The notes beneath the pieces were generated by a model, which saw nothing but the letters and a program-made list of their open reading frames with translations, made no database searches and was not told where the DNA came from. A stretch of 64,000 nucleotides of DNA from Trebonia sp963785645 (GTDB taxonomy: Bacteria; Actinomycetota; Actinomycetes; Streptosporangiales; Streptosporangiaceae), in assembly GCA_963785645.1 (NCBI GenBank), contig CAWAWG010000003.1:124001-188000 (forward strand). Reading direction: 5' to 3'. This document shows positions 17,825 through 27,109 of this stretch, piece by piece (the stretch's first letter is position 1; each line of letters opens with the position of its first letter). The position numbers and the translations under genes were made by a program.

Positions 17825-19417
17825 CTACTGGAGGTTGCCCGGGGCGATGGGGCTGCCGTCGTGCTCGTGCGTGGCGGTCAGGTTGTCGTCGGCCTTGTAC
17901 TTGTCCGCGGCGGGGCCGCTGGCGAAGGCGCGCAGCACGTTGGTCGTGACCTGGCGGACGAAGTCCGGGGTCGCGCCGCCGATGCCGTGCGGCTCGTCGC
18001 CGTAGATCGCCTCGACCCAGCGCATCGTGCCGCTGTTGTAGACGCCGGCGCCGCCGGCGTGCGTGTAGTAGGCGGAGTCGCCGTAGCTGGCGACGCCCCC
18101 GCAGGTCAGCGGGGAGTGCGAGAGCACCTCGATGGGACGCTGCACGGGGTAGGCGGGGTTGACCCGGTCGTACTCGACGCCGACCAGGTGCGGGAAGCTG
18201 TCTCCGGCGCTGACCCCGGTCCCCTGGTAGACCCAGCTGTCCGGCGCGGAGACCACGAAAGCGGCGTCCACCGGGTAGCCCTCGTAGATCGTGCCGGTCA
18301 GCGTTGATTCCGGGTCGGAGTTCGGCGGCTCGCGCCAGTCGCTGGTGACCTCCGACGGGTCCTTGGCGTACTCCGGGTCTTGCTGGTAGGCGGTCTTGTA
18401 GCAGACGACCTCGCGTGCGTCTCCGAGGGCAGTCGGCTGCAGGCGGGTCCGCCTGAACATCGCGTTCGCACCGAAGAACGCGATGTTCACGCCCTTGTCG
18501 CGGGCCGCCGTGACGTTCGCGCGCTCTTGCGGCGTCCAGTACTCGTCGTGGCCCATGGAGATCAGTGCGCTCGCCCCGTCCAGCAGGTGCGGGTCGGCGT
18601 CGATGTCCATGCTCGTCACGTAGGCGAGGTCAAGCCCGCCCGGCTCGGTGGTCAGGAACTCGGCCAGCTTGACCAGGTTGCGCTCGTAGGTGAGGAGCAT
18701 GCTGGCGCCGGTTGAGTCGTAGGGCCGGTCGAGGCTGACCACCAGGGAGCGTTCGCTGTAGGCACCCGACGGGCCCTGGTAGAGGTCGTAGCCGCCCCAT
18801 GTGTTGTACGCCTGCCAGGTCTGCACGCAGCTCTTGAGCACGACCTTGCCCGCACAGGAGGGCGACCGGACCGTGACCGGGACATAACGCTCCGCGCCGG
18901 AGGCGGCGGTCAGCTTCACCAGGTACACGCCGGGCTGCCAGTCGTCCGTCGGGACCTGGAGGACGGGGTCCCAGTCGGTCGCGACGGTGTTGGTGGCATC
19001 CGTTACCGTCGCGGTCTTCTGGGTACCGCCGCGGACCGTGCCCGACTTCCACACCTGGCGGGCACCGTGTCCCTGGTACCAGCCGAGCCGGTAGGCGGCC
19101 GCGGTGAAGCCGCGCGAGGTCGTGGAGACGAACAGGGGAAGCGACTCCCCCTGGGCAACGCTCGCCTTCCCGGCATAGCCCTCGATCTCGTGCTCGGCGC
19201 CGACGGTGTGAATGACCCACCCGTCGGTGCCGGGCAGCGCGTTTTCCAGGACGGGGTTGCGCCACGACCGGGCAGGGGAGGCGGCTGGCCGCCCGGCCGC
19301 GGCCGGGCGCACGACGTTGCTGCAGGCCGATACGGCACCGGCCACGCCGGCCGCGGCCAGGCCCAGAAACGCTCTCCGAGTCGTCTGTCCGTCCACGCGC
19401 GTAAGCATCCCACGCAC
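17825..19417 (-). CDS. Tat-exported lipoprotein, N,N-dimethylformamidase beta-subunit-like
   Basis: 530 residues. The N-terminus has a twin-arginine signal (TTRRAFLGLAAAGVAGAVSAC), Arg14-Arg15, and a lipobox ending at Cys32, so it is probably folded before export and lipid-anchored outside. The body matches the large subunit of N,N-dimethylformamidase: AYRLGWYQGHGARQVWKSG, then QAYNTWGGYDLYQ, then ISMGHDEYWTPQERANV, then FFGANAMFRRTRL. DMFase hydrolyses formamides with an Fe site; substrate here is unknown and no small-subunit gene is adjacent. Start uncertain among GTG 19417, ATG 19408 and GTG 19396. Confidence 0.75.
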   Translation of the reverse strand: MRGMLTRVDGQTTRRAFLGLAAAGVAGAVSACSNVVRPAAAGRPAASPARSWRNPVLENALPGTDGWVIHTVGAEHEIEGYAGKASVAQGESLPLFVSTTSRGFTAAAYRLGWYQGHGARQVWKSGTVRGGTQKTATVTDATNTVATDWDPVLQVPTDDWQPGVYLVKLTAASGAERYVPVTVRSPSCAGKVVLKSCVQTWQAYNTWGGYDLYQGPSGAYSERSLVVSLDRPYDSTGASMLLTYERNLVKLAEFLTTEPGGLDLAYVTSMDIDADPHLLDGASALISMGHDEYWTPQERANVTAARDKGVNIAFFGANAMFRRTRLQPTALGDAREVVCYKTAYQQDPEYAKDPSEVTSDWREPPNSDPESTLTGTIYEGYPVDAAFVVSAPDSWVYQGTGVSAGDSFPHLVGVEYDRVNPAYPVQRPIEVLSHSPLTCGGVASYGDSAYYTHAGGAGVYNSGTMRWVEAIYGDEPHGIGGATPDFVRQVTTNVLRAFASGPAADKYKADDNLTATHEHDGSPIAPGNLQ

Positions 19418-19558
19418 ATGTGGTTATATGTACAGGTACTTTGCGATCTGTAATGAACGCGGTAAACCGGACATCGGCCGCCGCCCGCTTGACCGGACAG
19501 TCCCTGTGTCTCATGTGCTTACGGGTACTCACCGTGACTGTACCCGGGGCGATCGCGC

Positions 19559-21492
19559 CTAACCGAGCGCGTCGATCAGCGGGGCGAGAGCGGCCGGGTC
19601 GTCCCCGGGCGCGGTCAGTATTACCCCGCCGATCAGCGGCCGGGCCTTGGCGAGGAGGCTGGCGGCAAGCTCAAGGCCGACGGCGCGGCCGCCGGACCGG
19701 CCTGCCCGGTCCATCGTGTCGAGGACCGAACCGGGGATCGTCACTCCCGGCACCTCGTGCGCAAGGTAGTCGGCTTCCTCGAACGAGGTCAGCGGGACGA
19801 CCGACAGCAGCAGCGGGACGCCGGCCCCGTCGAGTGCCTCCACCAGGCGGCTCAGCGCGTCGAGCTCGTAGACCGGGCGGCTCACGAGGAAGTGCGCGCC
19901 CGCCTTGATCTTCGCCCGCGCTCGCGCCGTCTCGGCGGCGTGGTCCCTGGCCGTGGGGTTGACCTGCGCACCGATGCAAAAAGAGGTCCGCGAGGTCAGC
20001 GCGAGCCCGTTTGAGTCGCGGCCCGCGTTGAGCCCGGCCAGCAGCGTCGCCAGGCCGACGGAGTCGACCTCCCACGTGCCGTCGACCGCCGGGTAATCGC
20101 CGAAGACCGGCGGGGATCCCGTCGTCGCCACCACCGAGCGGATGCCGAGCGCGTGCGCGCCGAGCAGGTCGGCCTGGAGCGACATGATCGTCTTGTCCCA
20201 CGTGGTGACGGTGGCGATCGTCTCCACGCCGGCCCGCTGCTGCAGGGCGAGCGCGATGCCGAGGGAGTCCATGTGCGTGCGGGCGTTCTCCCTCGGCTGC
20301 ACGAAAACGAGACCGATGCCCCGGTCGGCGAGTTCGGCCGCCATCCGTTCGGCGTCGCCGGCGTACCCGGCCGCGGGCGGCGTGATCGAGGCGGACAGCA
20401 CGAACCGGCCGGAAGACAGGTAATCGGCGAGCGAACCGGACCCGAGGCCGCCGGCCGGCTCCGCGACGTGAACAGGAGCGGGCGCGGTGACGGGCGCGGG
20501 GGACGGTGCTTTCCGGGCTTTCTGGGCTTTCCGGGCCGGGCCTTTCTGCGCCGGGCCTTTCTGCGCCGGGACCCTTCGGCCGGCGGCTGCGTGCGCAGTA
20601 TCTCGGCGGCGGCCCTGATGTGCGTCGGCGTGGTGCCGCAGCAGCCGCCGACCAGGGTCACGCCGGCGTCGGCGAACCGGCTGAGATACCGGGAGAAGTA
20701 CCCGCCGTCGATGGCGAACTCGAACGAGCGAGGCCCGGTCCAGCGCGGCTGGCCGGCGTTCGGCTGGGCGCTGACCGGCACCGCGGAGTACCGGACGAGG
20801 TCCTCGGCGACGACAAGCATCCGCTGCGGGCCGATCGTGCAGTTCGTGCCGATCATCGCGGCCGGCAGCGAGGACAGCACGGTCGCGACCTCGCGCGGGG
20901 TCTCGCCCCCCAGGGTGTGCGCGTCGTCCGCGAACGTGGCCTGCGCGATCAGCGGCAGCCCGGTGACGGACGCGGCCACCGAGACGGCTTCGACCAGCTC
21001 GTCCAGGTACCCGAACGTCTCCAGGATCAGCAGGTCGACGGCGTCGTCCGTGACCAGGGCGAGAATCTGCTCGCGCAGGACCTCCGTCCGCTCCGCGGCC
21101 CCGACGCGGCGGCGCTGCAGCGCGGTCACCGCGGGCGACACAGAACCGGCCACCAGGACCGGACGGCCGCAGCGGTCCGCCGCGGCCCTGGCCAGCCGGA
21201 CGCCCGCCCGGTTGATCTCCGCGACCTGGTCGGGGAAGCCGTGATCGGCGAGCCAGAGCCGGTTCGCGCCGAACGTGTTGGCCTGGATGATGTCCGCCCC
21301 GGCGATCAGGTAACTGTCGTGGATCGTGGTGACGAGCCCGGGGTCGGAAAGGTTGAGCTCTGGCAGCGACCGGTCAAGCGCGGCCCCGGCCGCGTGCAGC
21401 ATCGTGCCCATGGCACCGTCGCAGACGAGCACGCGCCCGCCCGACAGCAGCTGCCCCGCGCCGGCCGAGCCTGACGATGATGGCCCGCTCAT
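19559..21492 (-). CDS. Bifunctional homocysteine S-methyltransferase / methylenetetrahydrofolate reductase, frameshifted
   Basis: N-terminal about 300 residues are a homocysteine methyltransferase: LVCDGAMGTMLHAAGA, IQANTFGANRL, and zinc ligands in IGTNCTIGP and VGGCCGTTPTHI. The C-terminal about 300 residues are a 5,10-methylene-THF reductase barrel starting FVLSASITPPAAGY. The fusion, known from YitJ-like proteins, couples methyl-folate supply to methionine synthesis. The linker is Lys/Ala/Pro-rich with repeats (GPAQKGPAQKGPARKAQKAR) and contains the frame break, near 20575, in a direct-repeat stretch. Ends are otherwise intact. Confidence 0.85.
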
Positions 21493-21523
21493 AGTCTCCC
21501 GCCCTCGCTACGGCTGAAGCTTG

Positions 21524-22855
21524 TCACGACTGGGCCTCGGGCAGCGCCTCGAGTATCTCGAGTGCCACCTGGGCGATCAGCCGGTCCCGGTAGTTGTCGA
21601 GCCGCAGCCCGGTGATCTCCTCGATCCGCTTGATCCGGTAGGCCACCGTGTTCGCGTGGACGTGCAGCAGCCGCGAGGCGCGCTGCGGGCTGTTGTTCTC
21701 CCGGAAGTAGCAGGCGAGAGTCGACAGGTATTCCGACTTGTGCTCGTGCTCGTGCTCGGAGAGCTTGCCCAGCACCTCCGCCGCGAAGGAGCGCAGCTCG
21801 TCCAGGTCGGGCACCTGGAGCAGCAGCCGGTGGATGCCGAGGTCCTCGAACGCGGCGACCGAACTGGTCCGGCCGAGCCGCCAGAGCGTCTGGGTCGTCC
21901 GGTGCGCCTGGTCGTAGGAGCGGGCGATCTCGTCCGGTGCCCTGCACGCGCCGCCGATCCCGATGACCACCTTCGCCCCGGGGAACAGCTCGGCGAGCCG
22001 GGTGAGGCACGCCTGGCCGAGCTTGCGCGGGTCGGGCGAGGCGGCGGCCACCACGACCACCTCGGCCTCCCGGGCGGAGACGATGGCCTCCGGCGCCCTC
22101 GTGGTCATGAAGTGCTCGATGGACTCCCTGATGCGCTGGCGCAGCGCCTCGACGTCGGCCGCCCGGGACGCGGGCAGTTCGAAGGCGATGGCCGCCACGT
22201 TGTGCGCTCGCGTCGGGTCGTAGCCGAGGTGCGCGGCCCACCGGGCGGCGTCCGCGGCGTCCCGGCCCCGGCCGAGCAGCAGCCCCTCCACCAGGTCGTC
22301 GCGGACCCGGCGGGCAGCGGCGGCCACCACCCGCTCGCGGCCGAGTATGACGCCGCAGATGGTCGCCGCGTGCTCGGTGACCAGCAACGACATGTCCTCG
22401 CCGAACGACTCGTCGGCGGGGTCGAACGTAATCAGGTACGACGGCACCTCATCGCCGACGAGGATCGGCGCCACGATGATCGCCGGCACCCCGCCCACGT
22501 TCGGCAGCCGCAGCGCGCGCTGCGACTGCCGGGAGGCGCGCAGCACCTGTCCGAGCCTCGGGTGGACAACATGGTCCCGCACCAGCGCGGCGGCCTTCTC
22601 CGGCGGCAATCCGGGCGATGCGGCGGTCTGCACGTCCATGAGCTGGCTGACCACGGCCACGGTGGCGTGCACGCGCTCGGAGATGAGCTGCACAACTCCG
22701 GCCAGATCCGCGTCCTGCAGCGCGAGGCCGGAAAGGTGCCGGTAAATGGTCACCAGCTCGCGCAGCACGGAGTTCTCTCGGTCGACGTCCCGCAGGCTCT
22801 CCCTGGGCGTCGGCGCTGCATTCAGCCGGCCAGCCGCCGGCGTCGTGTCCGGCAT
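21524..22855 (-). CDS. PucR/CdaR-family transcriptional regulator
   Basis: 443 residues from ATG 22855. The N-terminal part is GAF-like (ERVHATVAVVSQLMDVQTAA), the middle is a GGDEF-related CdaR domain (AKVVIGIGGACRAPDEIARS), and the end is a PucR C-terminal HTH (TLACYFRENNSPQRASRLLH, then ANTVAYRIKRIEEITGL). It is divergent from the aldehyde dehydrogenase, with about 230 bases between, and probably controls it. PucR-type proteins commonly respond to catabolic substrates; the ligand is not evident. Confidence 0.8.
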   Translation of the reverse strand: MPDTTPAAGRLNAAPTPRESLRDVDRENSVLRELVTIYRHLSGLALQDADLAGVVQLISERVHATVAVVSQLMDVQTAASPGLPPEKAAALVRDHVVHPRLGQVLRASRQSQRALRLPNVGGVPAIIVAPILVGDEVPSYLITFDPADESFGEDMSLLVTEHAATICGVILGRERVVAAAARRVRDDLVEGLLLGRGRDAADAARWAAHLGYDPTRAHNVAAIAFELPASRAADVEALRQRIRESIEHFMTTRAPEAIVSAREAEVVVVAAASPDPRKLGQACLTRLAELFPGAKVVIGIGGACRAPDEIARSYDQAHRTTQTLWRLGRTSSVAAFEDLGIHRLLLQVPDLDELRSFAAEVLGKLSEHEHEHKSEYLSTLACYFRENNSPQRASRLLHVHANTVAYRIKRIEEITGLRLDNYRDRLIAQVALEILEALPEAQS

Positions 22856-23083
22856 GGTCACTGCACTATACGACCTCGGTCTAGGTATGTCGTTTGTGGA
22901 AATCCACAACCGGTTCCGTACCAGAGTACGCAGCCCACAGCAACATCCGGACAACGATTGGCCGCCGGAAGGCGACAGCGGCTGTGTCCCGGCACAGCAC
23001 CGCAGCCTTGAACCATCGCAGGCCGGGCGTTATGTTACGAGAACTCAACAGACCCTCGCCGACCGCACAAAGGGGCCCTTGCG

Positions 23084-24514
23084 TTGCTGGAGTACCGCGA
23101 CATCTACGCAGGGGGCCGACTGGTCGGTTCGGTGTCGTCCGATGTGATCACCATCGTCAACCCGGCCACCGAGGAAGTCGTCGGCGCGGTCCCGGCCGCC
23201 GTCAGCGCTGACGTGGACCGCGCCGTCCGCTCGGCCAGGCGCGCGTTCGATGACGGCACCTGGGCAACCCGCACGCCCGCCGCGCGGGCACAGGCTCTCG
23301 ACCGCCTGGCGGCCGCCCTTGAGGCGCGCACCGAGGAGGCAGCACGCCTCGTCACGGCCGAGATGGGGATGCCGATCTCCCCCTCCCGCCGTAACAACGC
23401 CGCCACACCGTGCGCCATCCTGCGCTACTACGCGAACCGGGCGCGCACCATGGGCACCGAGGAGCCTCCGGCCGCCGTCTCCTGCACCGGGCGGACCCTG
23501 GTCCGCCGGGAGCCGGCCGGGGTCGCCGCGGTCATCACGAGCTGGAGTTACCCCATCATGCTGGCGTTCCGCCAGCTGGCGCCTGCCCTCGCCGCCGGCT
23601 GCACGATCGTGCTCAAGCCGGCCGCGGCAACCTCGCTGTCCGCCTACATCCTCGCCGAGGCGTTCGAGGCCGCTGACTTCCCGCCCGGGGTGTTCAACCT
23701 GGTCACCGGCACCCACCAGACGGCCGACGAACTCGCCCGCCACCCCGGCGTGGACACGGTGTCGTTCTCCGGTCCGGCCAGCCAGGGCCGGCGGATCGCG
23801 TCCGCCTGCGGCGCGGAGCTGAAACCCGCGCACCTGGAACTCGGCGGGCAGTCCGCCGCGATCATCCTCGACGACGCCGACCTGTCCGCGGCCGGCGGCT
23901 CCCTCGGGGCCCTCATCTTCGGCAACGCGGGCCAGACGTGCTTCGCCATGTCCCGCGTGCTCGTCCCCGAGCGCCGTTACGACGCCATGGTTGACGCCCT
24001 CACCGAGCAGGCGGGCAAGGTGCGCGTCGGCGACCCGCTGGACGAGGGCACGACCATGGGTCCCCTCGCGTCGGCGCGCCGGCGGGCCGACGTAGAGGCG
24101 CGGGTCCGGTCGGGTGTCAGCGAAGGCGCCCGGGTCGCGCGGGGCGGCCGCCGGCCCGCCTCTCCGGTCCGGGGCTACTTCTACGAGCCGACCGTGCTCA
24201 CCGGGGTGACACCGCAGATGCCGATCGCCCGGGCGGAGATCTGCGGCCCGGTTGCCACGGTGATCGCCTACCAGGACGAGGCCGAGGCCATCAGGCTGGC
24301 CAACAGCGGCTTCTGGCTCGCGGCCACCGTCTGGACGGGTGACCCGGAGCGCGGCCTTGACATCGCGCGGCGGACCCGCGTCGGCACCTTCAGCATCAAC
24401 CTGAGTGAACCGGACAGCGGCGCCCCGTGGGACCGGCACGGCCCGAGCGGCACCCCTTACGGGCCCGGGGAGATGGATGCCTACCTGACCGCCAAGACCG
24501 TGCACCTGCCGTAG
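23084..24514 (+). CDS. NAD(P)-dependent aldehyde dehydrogenase
   Basis: 476 residues, normal for the family. Catalytic Glu is in LELGGQSAAI (residue 252) and the nucleophile Cys in NAGQTCFAM (residue 286). The cofactor-binding segment VITSWSYPIMLAF and C-terminal EICGPVATVIAY are present. It oxidises an aldehyde to the acid; substrate unknown. Start is TTG 23084 after an AAAGGGG box; the encoded MLEYRDIYAGGRLV matches normal N-termini. Divergent from the PucR regulator, suggesting an inducible catabolic function. Confidence 0.85.
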   Translation: MLEYRDIYAGGRLVGSVSSDVITIVNPATEEVVGAVPAAVSADVDRAVRSARRAFDDGTWATRTPAARAQALDRLAAALEARTEEAARLVTAEMGMPISPSRRNNAATPCAILRYYANRARTMGTEEPPAAVSCTGRTLVRREPAGVAAVITSWSYPIMLAFRQLAPALAAGCTIVLKPAAATSLSAYILAEAFEAADFPPGVFNLVTGTHQTADELARHPGVDTVSFSGPASQGRRIASACGAELKPAHLELGGQSAAIILDDADLSAAGGSLGALIFGNAGQTCFAMSRVLVPERRYDAMVDALTEQAGKVRVGDPLDEGTTMGPLASARRRADVEARVRSGVSEGARVARGGRRPASPVRGYFYEPTVLTGVTPQMPIARAEICGPVATVIAYQDEAEAIRLANSGFWLAATVWTGDPERGLDIARRTRVGTFSINLSEPDSGAPWDRHGPSGTPYGPGEMDAYLTAKTVHLP

Positions 24515-24560
24515 CGGCCGGCGCTTGCTGATGCCCGGCATCACATTGTTAGCGGGATCA

Positions 24561-24600
24561 ATAGTTGCCGTTAAGCAACTATAAGCTAGTCTTGATTGAC
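24561..24600 (+). promoter_or_regulatory. Candidate operator/promoter of the 24.6 kb exporter gene
   Basis: ATAGTTGC at 24561-24568 and GCAACTAT at 24575-24582 form an exact inverted repeat with a six-base spacer. This size and A/T-rich character suit a MarR- or TetR-type dimer. It overlaps a possible -35 (TTGCCG, 24565-24570) with a -10-like TAGTCT at 24587-24592. That -10 is eight bases before GTG 24601, which would make the mRNA leaderless. No ribosome-binding site is visible before the GTG. Confidence 0.55.
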
Positions 24601-26394
24601 GTGGCGACGACGAGCAGCGAGCAACGGGCCGGCAGGCAGGGCGGGGACGGGCCGGGGTCCCTGGCCGGCGACAAGCAGGGGGCCTACAAGTGGGTGGCCC
24701 TGTCGAACACGACCCTCTCGATGGTCATGGCGACGATCGACGGGTCCATCGTCATCATCGCGATGCCGGCCATCTTCCGCGGCATCCACCTGAACCCGCT
24801 CACTCCGGGCAACGTGACCTACCTGCTGTGGATGATCATGGGGTACCTGCTCGTGCAGTCCATCCTCGTGGTCACCCTCGGCCGCCTCGGCGACATCTTC
24901 GGCCGGGTGAAGATCTACAACCTCGGTTTCCTCGTCTTCACCCTGGCCTCGATCGGCCTGTCGTTCGACCCCTTCCAGGGCCAGAGCGGCGCGCTGTGGC
25001 TCATCGGCTGGCGGTTCGTCCAGGCGTTCGGCGGAGCCATGCTCATGGCCAACTCGGCGGCTATCCTCACCGACGCGTTCCCCGCGGGCCAGCGCGGGAC
25101 GGCGCTCGGCATCAACCAGGTCGCCGGCATCTCCGGCCAGTTCGTCGGCCTGCTGCTCGGCGGCCTGCTGTCCGCCTGGGACTGGCGGGCGGTCTTCTGG
25201 ATCAACCTGCCGTTCGGCCTGTTCGGCACCATCTGGGCGTACAAGTCGCTCAGGGAGATCGCCAGCACGCGCAAAGCGCGTATCGACTGGCTCGGCAACC
25301 TCACCTTCGCGGCCGGCGCGGGCGTCCTGCTCACCGCGATCACCTTCGGCATCCGCCCGTACCACAGCGACCCGACCGGCTGGGCCAACCCCATGGTGTT
25401 CGGCGGCCTGATCCTCGGCATCGCACTGCTTGGCCTCTTCTGCTTCATCGAGTCCAAGGTGAAGGACCCGATGTTCCGGCTGTCGCTGTTCCGCATCCGC
25501 GAGTTCACGGCCGGCAACGTCGCCTCGCTGCTCGGCGCGATCGCCCGCGGCGGTCTCCAGTTCATGCTGGTCATCTGGCTCGCCGGGATCTGGCTGCCGT
25601 TGCACGGCTACGATTTCACCGTCACCCCGCTGTGGGCCGGGATCTACATGCTGCCGCTCACCGCCGGGTTCCTGGTCGCGGGCCCGGTCTCCGGCAGGCT
25701 GTCGGACCGGTTCGGCGCCCGCCCGTTCGCCACCGGCGGCCTGCTCGTCGCCGCCGTCTGCTTCACCGGCCTGATGCTGCTGCCGATCGACTTTCCCTAC
25801 TGGATGTTCGCCCTGCTGATCTTCGGCAACGGGGTCGGTTCCGGCCTGTTCGCGGCACCGAACACGGCCGCGATCATGTCCTCGGTTCCCGCGCAGGACC
25901 GCGGCGCGGCATCTGGCATGAGCTCCACCTTCCGGAATTCCGGCATGTCGCTGTCTATCGGCATCTTCTTCTCGCTGATGATCGCGGGCCTGGCCAATAC
26001 GCTGCCGAAGGCGCTGACCTCCGGGCTGACCGCTCAGGGGGTGCCGCTCGCGCAGGCGACCTCGATCGCGCACCTGCCGCCGGTCTCCACGGTGTTCGCC
26101 GCCATGCTCGGCTACAACCCGGTGGCCAGCCTGCTGGCGCCCACCGGACTGCTGCGCACCCTGCCCGCGAAGAGCGTCGCGACGCTCACCGGCAAGCAGT
26201 TCTTCCCGACGCTGATCTCCGGCCCGTTCCACCACGGCCTGACGATCGTCTTCACCGCCGCGGCACTGATGGCGCTGGGCGGCGCGGCCGTCTCGTGGAC
26301 GCGCGGCAAGAAACCGTCGGCCGAATCCGCCGAGCCCGCGGGCGTCATCACCACGGACGTCATTGCCACCGACTCGGTCCCGGCGTCCGAGTAG
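24601..26394 (+). CDS. DHA2-family MFS drug exporter (EmrB/QacA-like)
   Basis: 597 residues with about 14 membrane segments, typical of proton-driven multidrug exporters. Motif A-like GRLGDIFGRVKIYNLGF follows helix 2; motif C-like stretch is INQVAGISGQFVGLLLGGLL; the second-half loop is SGRLSDRFGARPF. GTG 24601 is preferred over a TTG at 24565, because the latter would place the palindromic operator inside the gene. The N-terminus before AYKWVALSNTTLSMVMATID is short and hydrophilic. Substrate unknown. Codon use and GC match the surroundings. Confidence 0.8.
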   Translation: MATTSSEQRAGRQGGDGPGSLAGDKQGAYKWVALSNTTLSMVMATIDGSIVIIAMPAIFRGIHLNPLTPGNVTYLLWMIMGYLLVQSILVVTLGRLGDIFGRVKIYNLGFLVFTLASIGLSFDPFQGQSGALWLIGWRFVQAFGGAMLMANSAAILTDAFPAGQRGTALGINQVAGISGQFVGLLLGGLLSAWDWRAVFWINLPFGLFGTIWAYKSLREIASTRKARIDWLGNLTFAAGAGVLLTAITFGIRPYHSDPTGWANPMVFGGLILGIALLGLFCFIESKVKDPMFRLSLFRIREFTAGNVASLLGAIARGGLQFMLVIWLAGIWLPLHGYDFTVTPLWAGIYMLPLTAGFLVAGPVSGRLSDRFGARPFATGGLLVAAVCFTGLMLLPIDFPYWMFALLIFGNGVGSGLFAAPNTAAIMSSVPAQDRGAASGMSSTFRNSGMSLSIGIFFSLMIAGLANTLPKALTSGLTAQGVPLAQATSIAHLPPVSTVFAAMLGYNPVASLLAPTGLLRTLPAKSVATLTGKQFFPTLISGPFHHGLTIVFTAAALMALGGAAVSWTRGKKPSAESAEPAGVITTDVIATDSVPASE

Positions 26395-26621
26395 CCGCCA
26401 GGCCGCCCCTGCTAGAGGACCGGCAACTCAGCCGAACCGCCCGGCGGCTTAGCCTGGGTGTCATTCCGAACGGGCGCGTGCTGCGCGACTGGCCCGCGCC
26501 TGACGGTCATCGGCGGAGGACGAGTAGGCCGTTTTCGTTCGGGATATCCCTGATCTTCTCTCCGGGCGCGGGCCGGGTCGAGACTACCTCCGCCGGCGGG
26601 TTCACGCGGTAAAATCGCGGC

Positions 26622-26840
26622 GTGCCACGATATGAGTTCCGCTGCCGCTCCTGCGGTGACACCTTTCTGCTGACCCGCCCGATGAGTCAGTCGGGCGATC
26701 CGGCGACCTGCCCGCAGGGGCACGACGACACCGTCAAGCTGCTCACCACCGTGGGCATCGGCGGGCTTTCTGCCGGCGGCGGCGCCCCCGTCAGCGGCGG
26801 CGGAGGCGGGTGCTGCGGCGGCGGGTGCGGCTGCGGCTGA
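26622..26840 (+). CDS. FmdB-family zinc-ribbon protein
   Basis: 72 residues, GTG start. N-terminal YEFRCRSCGDTF and CPQGH form the FmdB zinc ribbon. The tail is Gly-rich and ends with CCGGGCGCG, giving extra Cys that could bind metal. The family is linked by name to formamide/amidase operons but is widespread in actinomycetes, with no settled function. It faces the next gene tail-to-tail across a strong terminator. Confidence 0.8.
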   Translation: MPRYEFRCRSCGDTFLLTRPMSQSGDPATCPQGHDDTVKLLTTVGIGGLSAGGGAPVSGGGGGCCGGGCGCG

Positions 26841-27007
26841 GCTTTGCCGTGATCCCGAACGACTTCGGCTGACTGCCTGCCGCCCCGTCCCTTTGGGCTG
26901 CTCCCGTCAGCGCGGACGCAGGCGGGCTGTCATCCGGCGGCCGTGCCACTGGCCGGGCAAAGGCTGCGGACGCGGCCGGCCTGTCTGCCGTTTCCCGCCG
27001 GGCGCGT

Positions 27008-27053
27008 GAAATGTGCCGCCGACGCCACTGCCTTGGCGCCGACGGCACATTTC
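27008..27053. terminator. Bidirectional terminator between FmdB and MFS genes
   Basis: GAAATGTGCCG (27008-27018) pairs exactly with CGGCACATTTC (27043-27053). The inner bases continue the stem with two mismatches to an eight-base loop, about 19 stem positions in all. Location between convergent gene ends fits a two-way terminator. Confidence 0.75.
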
Positions 27054-27109
27054 TCCCCCTCGCCCCGCGCCTCCGGGTTGCACTGGCGCGCTTGTTGCTG
27101 TTATCAGGA

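Noticed and set aside
24586..26235. 549-codon open frame antisense to the exporter gene, and similar long antisense frames (6987-8666, 11569-13164)
   Set aside because: Long stop-free antisense frames are expected in very GC-rich coding DNA; they show no family features, while the sense genes do.
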